Shown: piece by piece, positions 1-6,826 of the stretch
Layout: the number at the start of each line of letters is the position of its first letter
Position numbering within the stretch: position 1 is the stretch's first letter
From: Clostridia bacterium
GTDB taxonomy: Bacteria > Bacillota > Clostridia > UBA1381 > UBA9506
NCBI GenBank assembly: GCA_017416855.1
Contig: JAFQAZ010000025.1
Span: 1 to 64,000, forward strand
Reading direction: 5' to 3'
Length of the DNA: 64,000 nucleotides
Program-made: the position numbers and the translations under genes
The notes under the pieces: model-generated
Told to the model about the DNA's origin: nothing
Database searches by the model: none
The model's input: the letters and a program-made list of their open reading frames with translations, nothing else

Positions 1-138
1 AAGACGAACGAAACTTATTTCTACATTCCAATCTTCGACAGACTTTTCTATCGAAAAATGGTACAATTCAGCTATATAAACAGATAACGGTCAGTTTTCT
101 TGTAATGCTGATAAAAAGAAATGAATGGAGTTGGTTTT

Positions 139-243
139 ATGGTTTATCTGTTTATTTATAAGTTAAAATATAGAAATTTGGAAAAACCGCTTGGGGTTGT
201 TAAGGACCTCAAGCGGTTTCTTTTTATGCGAAATATAAGATAA
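139..243 (+). CDS. Putative 34-aa leader peptide of an attenuator
   Basis: A short ORF with GGAG at 127-130, eight bases before the ATG. Its last third is encoded through the rho-independent hairpin at 182-223, so ribosome progress on the ORF would decide whether the hairpin forms. This arrangement is typical of attenuators ahead of drug-inducible resistance genes on mobile elements. No resistance gene follows here; the next ribosome site (GGAG 283-286) leads only into a 27-codon TTG-started ORF (295-378). I infer a regulatory remnant left after cargo loss. It may not be functional. Confidence 0.35.
   Translation: MVYLFIYKLKYRNLEKPLGVVKDLKRFLFMRNIR
182..228 (+). terminator. Rho-independent terminator inside the leader ORF
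   Basis: The arm AAAACCGCTTG pairs with CAAGCGGTTT, with extra G-C and G-T pairs towards the loop, and is followed by CTTTTT. It overlaps the 139-243 leader ORF. Confidence 0.6.
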
Positions 244-539
244 TATTTTGCTTTTACTCGATTGTTGTCAATTTTTGGAAATGGAGTGACTACTTTGGTT
301 TTCGACTCAGAAGAATGTATTGGAAACTTGAAAAAAATGAATATTAAAGCTTTTGGCGTGGCAATTTCGCCCGCATAATAGGTTTAATTCGCTTCTCTGA
401 TGGCGGATTGCCGTGCGGTAGGAGTGAAATATGCTTAGTTGGATTACACGCTTTTTTATAAACCACAGAATTACTGCTCATAATAGGACAAGCCATAAAA
501 AGTCAACAGATGACGATTATGGAGGTTACTCATACCGTG

Positions 540-590
540 CAGCCAAAACATTACTCTCTTATAGGGTGTGTTTTGGCTGTTTTGTTTTCT
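540..590 (+). terminator. Rho-independent terminator
   Basis: An 11-bp stem (CAGCCAAAACA 540-550 with TGTTTTGGCTG 569-579) is followed by TTTTGTTTTC. A 25-codon ORF (ATG 519) also reads through this hairpin, but I see no ribosome site for it. It is therefore a second possible attenuator, weaker than the first. Confidence 0.6.
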
Positions 591-671
591 ATGTAGTAAT
601 TGAATATTATTGCCGTTCTCCACCTCTTTAAATCAATTTAAATCACTTTAGATTGATTGGAGGAAAATACA

Positions 672-770
672 TTGAAAAATTTTTTAAAAAAATTTTTAGA
701 AACCTACCATAGTTTGGGTAGTTTTACATTTAGAATGTGTTTTGAAAGGAGGTGCAACGGCTATGTCTGA
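672..770 (+). CDS. Possible 32-aa small protein upstream of the HTH gene
   Basis: A TTG start lies eight bases after a clean GGAGG (659-663). The peptide is basic and hydrophobic (begins MKNFLKKFLETYHSL) and its stop overlaps the start of the next gene by a few bases, which would permit translational coupling. I do not recognise the sequence. Only the ribosome site and the overlap support it, so it may be spurious. Confidence 0.3.
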   Translation: MKNFLKKFLETYHSLGSFTFRMCFERRCNGYV

Positions 771-1107
771 TGGAGCAAAAGTATTTGAAAGACGAATGGA
801 AATGCTTTTCCTATTACACAATGTTAAGGAAACAACAGTACCATCATTAGCAAATTATTTTTCTGTGAGTGCGAACACAATTCACAGAGATATTTCCTTC
901 CTTAGTCGTTATGCACCTATATATACACGGCACGGAATGTATGGCGGTATCTTTTTATTGAAAGGATATAAAAGCGATTTGAAACTGCATTTGTCAGTAG
1001 ATGAAAAAGATTTACTTGAACAACTCGCAGAAAAATCTAATAAAAAAGATGCAAGATTGCTTCGTAACATCCTACATAAATATTCCATGCCACCATCCGA
1101 TGTATAA
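763..1107 (+). CDS. Small HTH (DeoR-like winged helix) regulator
   Basis: A 114-residue protein. Roughly residues 10-60 form a helix-turn-helix of the HTH_11/DeoR type (VPSLANYFSVSANTIHRDIS), followed by the small wing RHGMYGGIFLL; the C-terminal half is charged and helical. I chose the ATG at 763 because AAAGGAGG (745-752) sits ten bases upstream; an earlier in-frame TTG at 742 lies before that site. There is no effector domain, so it is probably a local regulator of the integrative element that also carries the excisionase and integrase downstream. The target is unknown. Confidence 0.7.
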   Translation: MSDGAKVFERRMEMLFLLHNVKETTVPSLANYFSVSANTIHRDISFLSRYAPIYTRHGMYGGIFLLKGYKSDLKLHLSVDEKDLLEQLAEKSNKKDARLLRNILHKYSMPPSDV

Positions 1108-1618
1108 TTCCTTTCAATAATGAACATTGACAAAGAAAGCGTGCAAGATAACGGTATCGCAGTATATCAGCATACGGATACATTCCGATAGGCTTGAGCC
1201 GGACAATGGGTACGCCATGACGATTTTTAATGCAACCTTATATTTACCTTCTTTCTAAAGGTTGTAAATCCGAGCGAGAAATATTTACATTGTAAAAGAG
1301 GTTTGCTACCTTGTGGCGAAGACGGTTTGTCGGGATAATGATACTTCTGCTTAGTCACAGTCCGAGCGTTAAAAGCGTCGCAGGCAATGAGAGCAGTCCG
1401 GGCGGAGCCGGGAAGGTGGAATTCCTATGGAGCAGTTACGCAAGCTGCCATCCGTTTTGCTATATTTTTAATATTTTTGATAGCATAAAAAAAGGGATCA
1501 GTATGAGTAGTCCCCCCTAAACTATTTTAAAAGTATGTATGCAGCTAATTACTTTTTTGTATTGGTCCCTTTCTTTATGCTATTAAGCAAATAAACAATA
1601 AGGAGGTTAAGTAACATA
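1108..1618. other. Non-coding or decayed stretch of the integrative element
   Basis: No credible gene is present. Short frames such as 1311-1520 have no ribosome site and no recognisable sequence. The segment is locally richer in G and C around 1370-1440 than its AT-rich surroundings, as if pieces of deleted cargo genes remain. Its only clear structure is the long inverted repeat at 1480-1583 just ahead of the excisionase gene. Confidence 0.4.
1480..1583. repeat. Long imperfect inverted repeat upstream of xis
   Basis: The 21-nt arm at 1480-1500 (ATAGCATAAAAAAAGGGATCA) pairs with 1563-1583 with two non-Watson-Crick positions. The arms are separated by 62 bases. It ends about 35 bp before the excisionase start, so it could be a transcription stop or control hairpin for xis-int. 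Confidence 0.55.
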
Positions 1619-1834
1619 ATGGAAGAAAAAATAAAGCGTGGAAGCTATAATAAGATGTTTAAAGGCTATCCTGATGTCCTGAACATTATGCAGATGTGTG
1701 AAATGCTTGGAGGAATAAGCAAACAGACGGGGTATAAATTCTTGAAAGAAGGGAAAATCAAGAGCGTAAAAGTTGGGAGAGAATACAGAATTGTCAAAAA
1801 ATATGTTATTGACTTTCTTTTGCAAAATAATTGA
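1619..1834 (+). CDS. Excisionase-family DNA-binding protein
   Basis: A 71-residue protein of the MerR-like/HTH_17 excisionase family: residues about 19-62 contain LNIMQMCEMLGGISKQTGYK, then a LKEGKIKSVKVGREYRI wing and a basic tail. Proteins of this size directly upstream of a tyrosine integrase normally act as directionality factors, bending DNA so that the integrase excises the element. The ATG at 1619 follows AGGAGG (1601-1606). It lies 93 bp before the integrase gene on the same strand, which has its own promoter candidate in the gap. Confidence 0.8.
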   Translation: MEEKIKRGSYNKMFKGYPDVLNIMQMCEMLGGISKQTGYKFLKEGKIKSVKVGREYRIVKKYVIDFLLQNN

Positions 1835-1841
1835 TTTTTTT

Positions 1842-1870
1842 TTGACGAGAACATCTGCCGATGATAGAAT
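1842..1870 (+). promoter_or_regulatory. Predicted sigma-A promoter of the integrase gene
   Basis: TTGACG (1842-1847), 17 bp spacer, TAGAAT (1865-1870). It sits in the gap between the excisionase and integrase genes. Confidence 0.5.
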
Positions 1871-1927
1871 AATATTGTCAATGGTAGGTGTTTAATTTGT
1901 TCCAAGATAAGGAGGATTAAATTCAAT

Positions 1928-3226
1928 ATGGATAAACACGGAATAGATGTAAAAGCATATATACGAGAGAAAAAAGGATTGTACTATGTTTCTATTGTTT
2001 ATGTAAATAGTGCAGGAAAAAGAAAGGACAAATCTTTTCCTACAAAACTACCCGTAAAAGGCAACAAGAAAAAAGCAGAACTTATGGCAAAAGAAATTTT
2101 GGAGAATTTTGAAATTCCGGTGGTTGATTTATACTTGCAAGATGCATCAGCAATAGGCGATGGTAAAGAAATTAAGAAAAAAAGAAACATCGTATTGCCG
2201 AAAGAGTTAATTGAGCAGGTTACTCTATCTGATTTGACAAAAGAGCAAGTGTCAGGGATGTTATTTGCGGATTATTTGGAGAAGTATTTACCAATAGTAA
2301 AAAAAAGAGGAATTGAAGAAACAACATATTCATCATATGCGGGAAATGTTAAAAATCCGATAGGTCCTCATTTTCGTAATAAGAATATTACTCTTGGCAA
2401 ACTGACATCAAAGGATATTCAAGATTTTTACGATATTCAGCTTGAAAGAGTAACGGCAAATACTGTGATTCACTATCACGCAATAATAAGATTGGCATTA
2501 TGTTATGCAAGGAAAATGGGATATATAAAGGAAAATCCCATTGAAGAAGTGGAAAAACCTGAAAAAAACCGTTTTGTAGGTTCGTTTTATCAAAGTTCAG
2601 AGTTAAACAAAATTATTGAACTTACACGAGATACAAAATTGGAATTTGCAGTGATCTTCGGTGGCTTTTATGGTTTGCGTAGAAGTGAGATTGTTGGACT
2701 AAGATGGTCTGCGATAGACTTTGAAAATAATGTTTTCTATGTTAATCATACTGTTACAACCCCGCAAGTTGATGGAAAGAAGAAAATTATTGCAAAAGAC
2801 AGAGCGAAAACCAAATCAAGTATCCGTGCATTACCACTTGATGAAAGTGTTAAGGCAAGATTGATTGAACACAAACGCAAGCAGGAAATGTATCGTAAAA
2901 AGTTTAAGCGTTCTTATAGTAAGGAATGGCTTGACTACATAATGGTTGATGAATTAGGCGGATTGATTTTACCGGATTATATTACATCTGCGTTTAGTAA
3001 TTTATTAAAAGCAAATGGTCTAAGGCACATAAGATTTCATGATTTAAGACATACTTGTGCATCCTTGCTATTAAATAAAGGCAAACAAAACGGAGTTACC
3101 TTAAAAGATATTCAGGTATGGCTCGGTCATAGCGATTTTTCTACAACAGCAAATATATATTCTCACTTAGATGCTAATTCAAAAATATCATCACTTGATA
3201 CACTTTCGGGCGTTGTTAATATATAA
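1928..3226 (+). CDS. int: Tyrosine site-specific integrase
   Basis: A 432-residue phage/ICE-type integrase. The N-terminal about 60 residues look like an arm-binding domain (GLYYVSIVYVNSAGKRKDK), about 105-195 is the SAM-like core-binding domain, and the C-terminal catalytic domain shows GLRRSEIVGLRW (first Arg), FHDLRHTCASLL (His-x-x-Arg) and WLGHSDFSTTANIYSHL with the nucleophilic Tyr. All catalytic positions are present, so it is probably active. The ATG at 1928 follows AAGGAGG. The gene ends 48 bp from the 3' end of tRNA-Ser, the classical place for an integrase beside its target tRNA. It most likely drives insertion at tRNA-Ser(CGA). Confidence 0.93.
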   Translation: MDKHGIDVKAYIREKKGLYYVSIVYVNSAGKRKDKSFPTKLPVKGNKKKAELMAKEILENFEIPVVDLYLQDASAIGDGKEIKKKRNIVLPKELIEQVTLSDLTKEQVSGMLFADYLEKYLPIVKKRGIEETTYSSYAGNVKNPIGPHFRNKNITLGKLTSKDIQDFYDIQLERVTANTVIHYHAIIRLALCYARKMGYIKENPIEEVEKPEKNRFVGSFYQSSELNKIIELTRDTKLEFAVIFGGFYGLRRSEIVGLRWSAIDFENNVFYVNHTVTTPQVDGKKKIIAKDRAKTKSSIRALPLDESVKARLIEHKRKQEMYRKKFKRSYSKEWLDYIMVDELGGLILPDYITSAFSNLLKANGLRHIRFHDLRHTCASLLLNKGKQNGVTLKDIQVWLGHSDFSTTANIYSHLDANSKISSLDTLSGVVNI

Positions 3227-3240
3227 TAGGGGAACGAAAA

Positions 3241-3268
3241 AGAGGTTTCCGTTTTATTGGAAACCTCT
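3241..3268. terminator. Hairpin between int and tRNA-Ser
   Basis: The perfect 10-bp arms AGAGGTTTCC (3241-3250) and GGAAACCTCT (3259-3268) flank an 8-base loop. The T-run is on the minus strand (TTTTTCG), so it mainly terminates the leftward tRNA-Ser transcript, but it can also stop the int transcript. Confidence 0.7.
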
Positions 3269-3273
3269 GAATG

Positions 3274-3364
3274 TGGCGGAGAGTTAGGGATTCGAACCCT
3301 AGGTTGGCTCATCACCAACACGAAATTTCGAGTTTCGCACCTTCGACCTCTCGGACAACTCTCC
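3274..3364 (-). tRNA. tRNA-Ser (anticodon CGA)
   Basis: Read on the minus strand it starts GGAGAGTTGTCC and ends with a perfect 7-bp acceptor partner ACTCTCC, G and encoded CCA. The anticodon loop is CTCGAAA (anticodon CGA), there is a long type-II variable arm (GTTGGTGATGAGCCAAC), and the T arm contains GGTTCGAATCC. It is intact and 91 nt long. It is flanked by the integrase on its 3' side and by two decayed tRNA-Ser 5' halves on its 5' side, so this copy was probably delivered by the integrative element as a replacement for the host gene. Confidence 0.95.
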
Positions 3365-3402
3365 TTATCTATTTTGAACAGCTCGGAAAAAGAAAGAATA
3401 TT

Positions 3403-3425
3403 TTTGGGAACTTTCTTTGGGAACT
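3403..3425. repeat. Paired TTTGGGAACT repeats (putative integrase arm sites), copy A
   Basis: Two TTTGGGAACT copies at 3403-3412 and 3416-3425, period 13 bp. The same pair with the same period recurs at 3588-3610. Short direct repeats close to a core site are how tyrosine integrases mark arm-binding sites; that role is inferred. Confidence 0.55.
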
Positions 3426-3473
3426 GCTAAAAACGATAATATTAAATTTTTGAAAAATCCCCATAAAATAAGG

Positions 3474-3550
3474 GTTTGTGAAGGGTTTCGCCACAAATGG
3501 TCATAACAGATTTCGAGTCGAGGCCGTTATAACCACTTCGATACTTCTCC
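3474..3550 (-). pseudogene. Decayed 5' half of a tRNA-Ser(CGA), copy 2
   Basis: The reverse strand reads GGAGAAGTATCGAAGTGG, then TTATAACGGCC and an ACTCGAAA anticodon loop, matching the D-arm and anticodon layout of tRNA-Ser. Homology fades after the variable arm and no T arm or acceptor 3' strand is present. The anticodon stem is mismatched. TTTCGAGT (3511-3518, plus strand) is the putative crossover core, shared with the intact tRNA (3326-3333). Confidence 0.6.
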
Positions 3551-3587
3551 CAATATATTTTTCAGCTCTGCAAAAGGCGTGTAAATC

Positions 3588-3610
3588 TTTGGGAACTCCT
3601 TTTGGGAACT
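3588..3610. repeat. Paired TTTGGGAACT repeats, copy B
   Basis: TTTGGGAACT at 3588-3597 and 3601-3610, period 13 bp. The copy lies within a stretch that also matches 3364-3460 outside the motif (both have a TGGGAACTGC end, then AATATTAAATTTTT). Confidence 0.55.
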
Positions 3611-3661
3611 GCAAAATAAGCAATATTAAATTTTTCAAAAAGCCAGTAATATCAATGGGTT

Positions 3662-3732
3662 AGGGGGTGTGATGTTCCGAAATACTTAAAGTTTTTCGAG
3701 TTAGCCCCATTATAAATGTTTCGATACTTCTT
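3662..3732 (-). pseudogene. More decayed tRNA-Ser(CGA) 5' half, copy 3
   Basis: The reverse strand reads GAAGAAGTATCGAA, then ATTTATAATGGGG, then an ACTCGAAA anticodon-loop octamer. It resembles copy 2 more than the intact tRNA but is more diverged, consistent with being the oldest copy. TTTCGAGT is at 3694-3701. No 3' half is present. Confidence 0.45.
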
Positions 3733-3820
3733 CAAATTCGGTTATCAATGTTAATATTGTAACCGAATTGTTGTGCTTTGTCAAGAGTTAAGTGGTGTAT
3801 TCGTAGAACAATAGGAAAGG

Positions 3821-3849
3821 TTTACAAATACATATTTTTTTGATATAAT
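3821..3849 (+). promoter_or_regulatory. Predicted sigma-A promoter of the pfkB-family kinase gene
   Basis: TTTACA (3821-3826), 17 bp, perfect TATAAT (3844-3849). It lies 34 bp before the GTG start of the kinase. Confidence 0.65.
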
Positions 3850-3882
3850 AGTTCTACATTACAGGCAGAAAGGGCGTTTGGT

Positions 3883-4821
3883 GTGGGACATAAGATTATT
3901 ACGGTTACATTGAATCCATGTATAGACAAAACAATTATCGTTAACGGTTTTACAGAAGGGGGCCTGAACCGCGCAGAAAGAGTGCGGACCGATGCCGGTG
4001 GCAAAGGTATTAATGTAGCCAAGGTTTTGAAAAACTTCGGGAATGATGTCCTGGCCGTAGGCGTTATGGGTGACCATGGCAGGGAGACTCTTATTGCGGA
4101 ATTGGATGAGAGAAGAATTAAGCATCGTTTCTTGACTGTTCCTGGCACAATCAGAACCAATTATAAACTATATAATAAGGAAACAAAACATATAACAGAA
4201 ATTAACGAGCCGGGTTTTACTGTTGCAGAAGAAGAACTAGACCCCGTTCTTTCATTAATAAATGAAGGAATGGAAGAGGCAGGTGTTCTGGTGCTGTCCG
4301 GTAGTGTTGCTCCTGGATTTTCAGAAGATATTTATAAAGAGTTGATTGTCCGGGCAAAGGAAAAAAAAGTCCGGGTGGTGCTGGATGCAGAGGGTGAGCA
4401 TCTACGAAGGGGATTGGAAGCGGCTCCCTTTGCGATAAAACCGAACTTATATGAATTGGAATTATTTATAGGAAGAAAAATTTCAGGGATTTGTGATGTG
4501 CTTGCTTGCGGGGAAAAAATTTTAGAGCAGGGCATTGCGTTATTGGTCGTTTCCATGGGCGAAAAAGGTGCTGTTTGTATGACGCAAAACGAGCGGTATT
4601 ATGTGAAACCGCCAGCCGTGCAATGCAAAAGTACAGTAGGAGCAGGAGACTCTATGGTGGCGGCTATGGCGTATGGCTTGGCACAGAAAATGAGTATAAA
4701 AACAATTGCTTGCATGGCTACGGCGGCAGGTACCATAACTGCCACAAAAGAAGGCACCGAGGTGTGCGATTTTCATGAAGTTCAGGATTTTTCGAAAAAA
4801 CTTTTAGTAGAAAGTTTATAA
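3883..4821 (+). CDS. 1-phosphofructokinase/tagatose-6-phosphate kinase family protein
   Basis: A 312-residue PfkB-fold hexose-phosphate kinase. The N-terminus (ITVTLNPCIDKTI) and GGKGINVAKVLKNFG are typical of the FruK/LacC subgroup, which phosphorylates fructose-1-phosphate or tagatose-6-phosphate using ATP. The C-terminal PfkB signature STVGAGDSMVAAMAYG holds the catalytic Asp and anion hole. Length is normal for the family. The GTG start at 3883 follows GAAAGGG. It is a single gene with its own promoter and no PTS transporter or FruR-type regulator beside it, so the exact substrate cannot be fixed from context. Confidence 0.85.
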   Translation: MGHKIITVTLNPCIDKTIIVNGFTEGGLNRAERVRTDAGGKGINVAKVLKNFGNDVLAVGVMGDHGRETLIAELDERRIKHRFLTVPGTIRTNYKLYNKETKHITEINEPGFTVAEEELDPVLSLINEGMEEAGVLVLSGSVAPGFSEDIYKELIVRAKEKKVRVVLDAEGEHLRRGLEAAPFAIKPNLYELELFIGRKISGICDVLACGEKILEQGIALLVVSMGEKGAVCMTQNERYYVKPPAVQCKSTVGAGDSMVAAMAYGLAQKMSIKTIACMATAAGTITATKEGTEVCDFHEVQDFSKKLLVESL

Positions 4822-4841
4822 AATATCAATGCTTTTGCTTA

Positions 4842-4875
4842 TTTTCACAAATGGATTGAATTGCATTTGTGAAAA
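4842..4875. terminator. Hairpin after the pfkB-family gene
   Basis: A perfect 12-bp stem (TTTTCACAAATG 4842-4853 with CATTTGTGAAAA 4864-4875) around a 10-base loop. No strong T-run follows on the plus strand, so termination efficiency is uncertain. Confidence 0.45.
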
Positions 4876-4918
4876 ATGCCAAAAACGAAAAAAATTACAA
4901 AATGATGACTAATTTTTA

Positions 4919-4947
4919 TTGACATACAGTTTTTTTTGTATTATAAT
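4919..4947 (+). promoter_or_regulatory. Consensus sigma-A promoter of the secreted-protein operon
   Basis: Perfect TTGACA (4919-4924), 17 bp spacer, perfect TATAAT (4942-4947). This is the strongest promoter by consensus in the window. Confidence 0.8.
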
Positions 4948-4999
4948 ACATTATAGGATCATGATAGACTATTAATATTATGAAAAGTGGGTGTGATTA

Positions 5000-5962
5000 A
5001 TGAAGAAAGGTTTAAAGAAAATTTTGGCAGCGCTTGCAGCTGGCGCAATGCTTCTGAGTATGAATATGTCTGCATTTGCATTAACTTATAATGCAAGCAC
5101 AACTTACACAAATGAAACAACAGCTACTGTTAATGTTACCAATGTTACTGCTGGCGCGAATGATCAGGTGGCTTTCTTAGCAGAAAATGGTTCTGAAATC
5201 ATTTACATTGATCAAAAGACAGCTGATGCTTCAGGTAATGTAACAAACTTTAGCTTCGCAATTGATTTGAAAGATGCAATTGCAGCTCCGACCATTAAGG
5301 TTGGTTCTACCAGCACAGCAGCAGGTGCTGCTACATCAATTAAGCTGGCAAGCAAAACTGCTTCTGCTACTTCCAACAATGCAGACTACGGTCAGGTTAT
5401 TGTAGATGCAACAACTGTTTACGGCGATGTTGTTAAAGTGTATGTTGCTCCTTATAGTGGTTATGCTCCTGTTTCCTACTCAGTAAATGGTGACGAAGCT
5501 CAGCCCATTACTGCTATCAGCAATGAGGGTTATATTACTGTTGATTTAACAAATGTTTCTGGCGAAACTGCTGCTATTGTAGTGAACTTTGATGAAGCTG
5601 ATGCAGGTGATGTTATTGTTACTGCTCAGCCTGCTACTAAGTTGCCTACAGGTCGTGGCTTTACCGTGTTTGGTACTGCAAGCAATGCAGTTGAATTTGG
5701 TGCCTTGGTAGCAGGAACCGAAGGCGAAATTACGAATGTTAATCAGAGTGATATTGCTAATCTGGTGCCCAATACCGGTGCTGTAAAGAAGTTTGCTGCA
5801 TTGGCTGCTGATGGTGCAGGCGCATTTAGTATTACGGTTGAAGATGCTGAAGTAAATGGCGCATATGTTTTACCGAACAGCATTTCTGTTGCTACTTATG
5901 CCGTAGGTACTGATTTCAAGACTGCAACTGCTGGTACTGTTAGTCTTGTAGACGCTGAGTAA
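5000..5962 (+). CDS. Secreted Ig-like repeat protein of unknown function
   Basis: A 320-residue protein with a clear Sec signal peptide (MKKGLKKILAALAAGAMLLS, cleavage near AFA-LT at about residue 27). The mature part is Ala, Thr and Val rich with very few Lys or Arg. Residues about 55-105 (EIIYIDQKTADASGN...) resemble the beta-sandwich modules seen in large clostridial surface proteins; the rest is probably also beta-rich. There is no SLH, LPXTG or choline-binding anchor, so it is probably released or held by partners. A consensus promoter and optimal-looking codons suggest high expression. It is followed 19 bp later by a 65-residue peptide gene in the same transcript. The function is not recognised. 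Confidence 0.8.
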   Translation: MKKGLKKILAALAAGAMLLSMNMSAFALTYNASTTYTNETTATVNVTNVTAGANDQVAFLAENGSEIIYIDQKTADASGNVTNFSFAIDLKDAIAAPTIKVGSTSTAAGAATSIKLASKTASATSNNADYGQVIVDATTVYGDVVKVYVAPYSGYAPVSYSVNGDEAQPITAISNEGYITVDLTNVSGETAAIVVNFDEADAGDVIVTAQPATKLPTGRGFTVFGTASNAVEFGALVAGTEGEITNVNQSDIANLVPNTGAVKKFAALAADGAGAFSITVEDAEVNGAYVLPNSISVATYAVGTDFKTATAGTVSLVDAE

Positions 5963-5981
5963 TTAGAAGGAGGATATAGCT

Positions 5982-6179
5982 GTGAGAGAATATATTAAAC
6001 CCGAACTTCAGGTTCGTGAAATTAGAGTTATGGAAAACTTAGCAAAAACCACACGTGCTGGTATTGCTTTAAATTGGGTAAAAGGTCAGGCTCCTTCTAC
6101 TGTTTATAGCCTTGGTCTCTACACCGGTTCCGGTGTTCAGCCGGCTGCTGAGGAAACTGACGAAACAGTTAATGCATAA
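5982..6179 (+). CDS. 65-aa peptide with YxxPxL leader-like N-terminus
   Basis: A GTG start follows AAGGAGG with good spacing. The N-terminus MREYIKPELQVREIRVMENL has the YxxPxL pattern found in leader regions of lasso-type RiPP precursors and in many uncharacterised small clostridial proteins. The C-terminal part (after TTRAG) is small-residue rich and ends in an acidic EETDETVNA tail. There is no signal peptide and no Cys. It is co-transcribed with the upstream secreted protein. No RiPP cyclase, RRE or protease gene is nearby; an HprK-like kinase of the type sometimes found in lasso clusters lies 9 kb away. The product could equally be a non-RiPP partner of the secreted protein. Confidence 0.65.
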   Translation: MREYIKPELQVREIRVMENLAKTTRAGIALNWVKGQAPSTVYSLGLYTGSGVQPAAEETDETVNA

Positions 6180-6201
6180 TTGAACAATTAAGAGTATTAA
6201 T

Positions 6202-6233
6202 AAAGCACATCATTTTGATGTGCTTTATTTTTT
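6202..6233 (+). terminator. Rho-independent terminator of the secreted-protein operon
   Basis: AAAGCACATCA (6202-6212) pairs perfectly with TGATGTGCTTT (6216-6226), followed by ATTTTTT. Confidence 0.85.
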
Positions 6234-6251
6234 ATGGTTTACATAAAAGAA

Positions 6252-6293
6252 AAAAGAGTAGCAATTACAATCAAAGTGAATTGCTGCTCTTTT
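6252..6293 (-). terminator. Rho-independent terminator of the smpB-side transcript
   Basis: A 15-bp stem with one G-T/C-A position (AAAAGAGTAGCAATT with AATTGCTGCTCTTTT), with the T-run on the minus strand. It ends the leftward miaB-mutS-smpB transcript. Confidence 0.7.
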
Positions 6294-6348
6294 TATAATT
6301 TGAGAAATGATGCTACATTTGTGTTGAACTATAATTGCATCGGATAGA

Positions 6349-6801
6349 TCAACCTTGATTCTTTGCTTTGATAGCACGGTCCATTTGCCGTTTGGCATCG
6401 CGGTCGGCTATATCATTTCGCTTATCATATAGTTTTTTACCGCGGGCTAAAGCAATTTGTACTTTAACCAGACTATCTTTTAAATAAACAGATAAAGGAA
6501 TAACAGAGAAGCCCTTTTGTTTGACAGAACCAAACAGATAATTAATTTCCCGTTTATGGAGCAACAATCGTCTGTCGCGTAAGGGATCTTTATTGAAGAT
6601 GTTGCCCTGCTCATAAGGGCTGATGTGCATATTTTTAATAAACGCTTCGCCACCGGAAAAGCTGACAAAGCTATCCTTTAAATTCAGAGCACCTTTTCGA
6701 ATGGATTTAACTTCCGTACCGCTTAATGAAATACCTGCTTCAAAGGTTTCTTCAATAAAATAGTCATGTCTTGCCTTTCGATTTTCAGCTAAAATTTTCA
6801 T
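6349..6801 (-). CDS. smpB: SsrA-binding protein SmpB
   Basis: A 150-residue protein that binds tmRNA and delivers it to stalled ribosomes for trans-translation. Family marks: [20 protein letters not shown] at the start, [23 protein letters not shown], and the basic C-terminal tail [18 protein letters not shown] that enters the ribosomal decoding site. I start at the ATG at 6801; the longer frame to 6864 begins inside the mutS end and adds an unrelated Cys/Lys-rich stretch. It follows mutS closely on the same strand. The tmRNA gene, often adjacent, is not seen in this window. Confidence 0.95.
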   Translation of the reverse strand: MKILAENRKARHDYFIEETFEAGISLSGTEVKSIRKGALNLKDSFVSFSGGEAFIKNMHISPYEQGNIFNKDPLRDRRLLLHKREINYLFGSVKQKGFSVIPLSVYLKDSLVKVQIALARGKKLYDKRNDIADRDAKRQMDRAIKAKNQG

Positions 6802-6826
6802 AAAGCGTTCACGTCCTTTCCGGGAT

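Noticed and set aside
431-631. 66-aa ORF in the element leader region
   Set aside because: It crosses the terminator at 540-589, has no convincing SD and no recognisable sequence.
3271-3453. 60-aa ORF beginning MWRRVRDSNPR
   Set aside because: It is a translation of the antisense of tRNA-Ser and its upstream DNA; a common artefact.
6301-6348. tmRNA gene next to smpB
   Set aside because: There is not enough space and no tRNA-Ala-like ends; none is seen elsewhere in the window.
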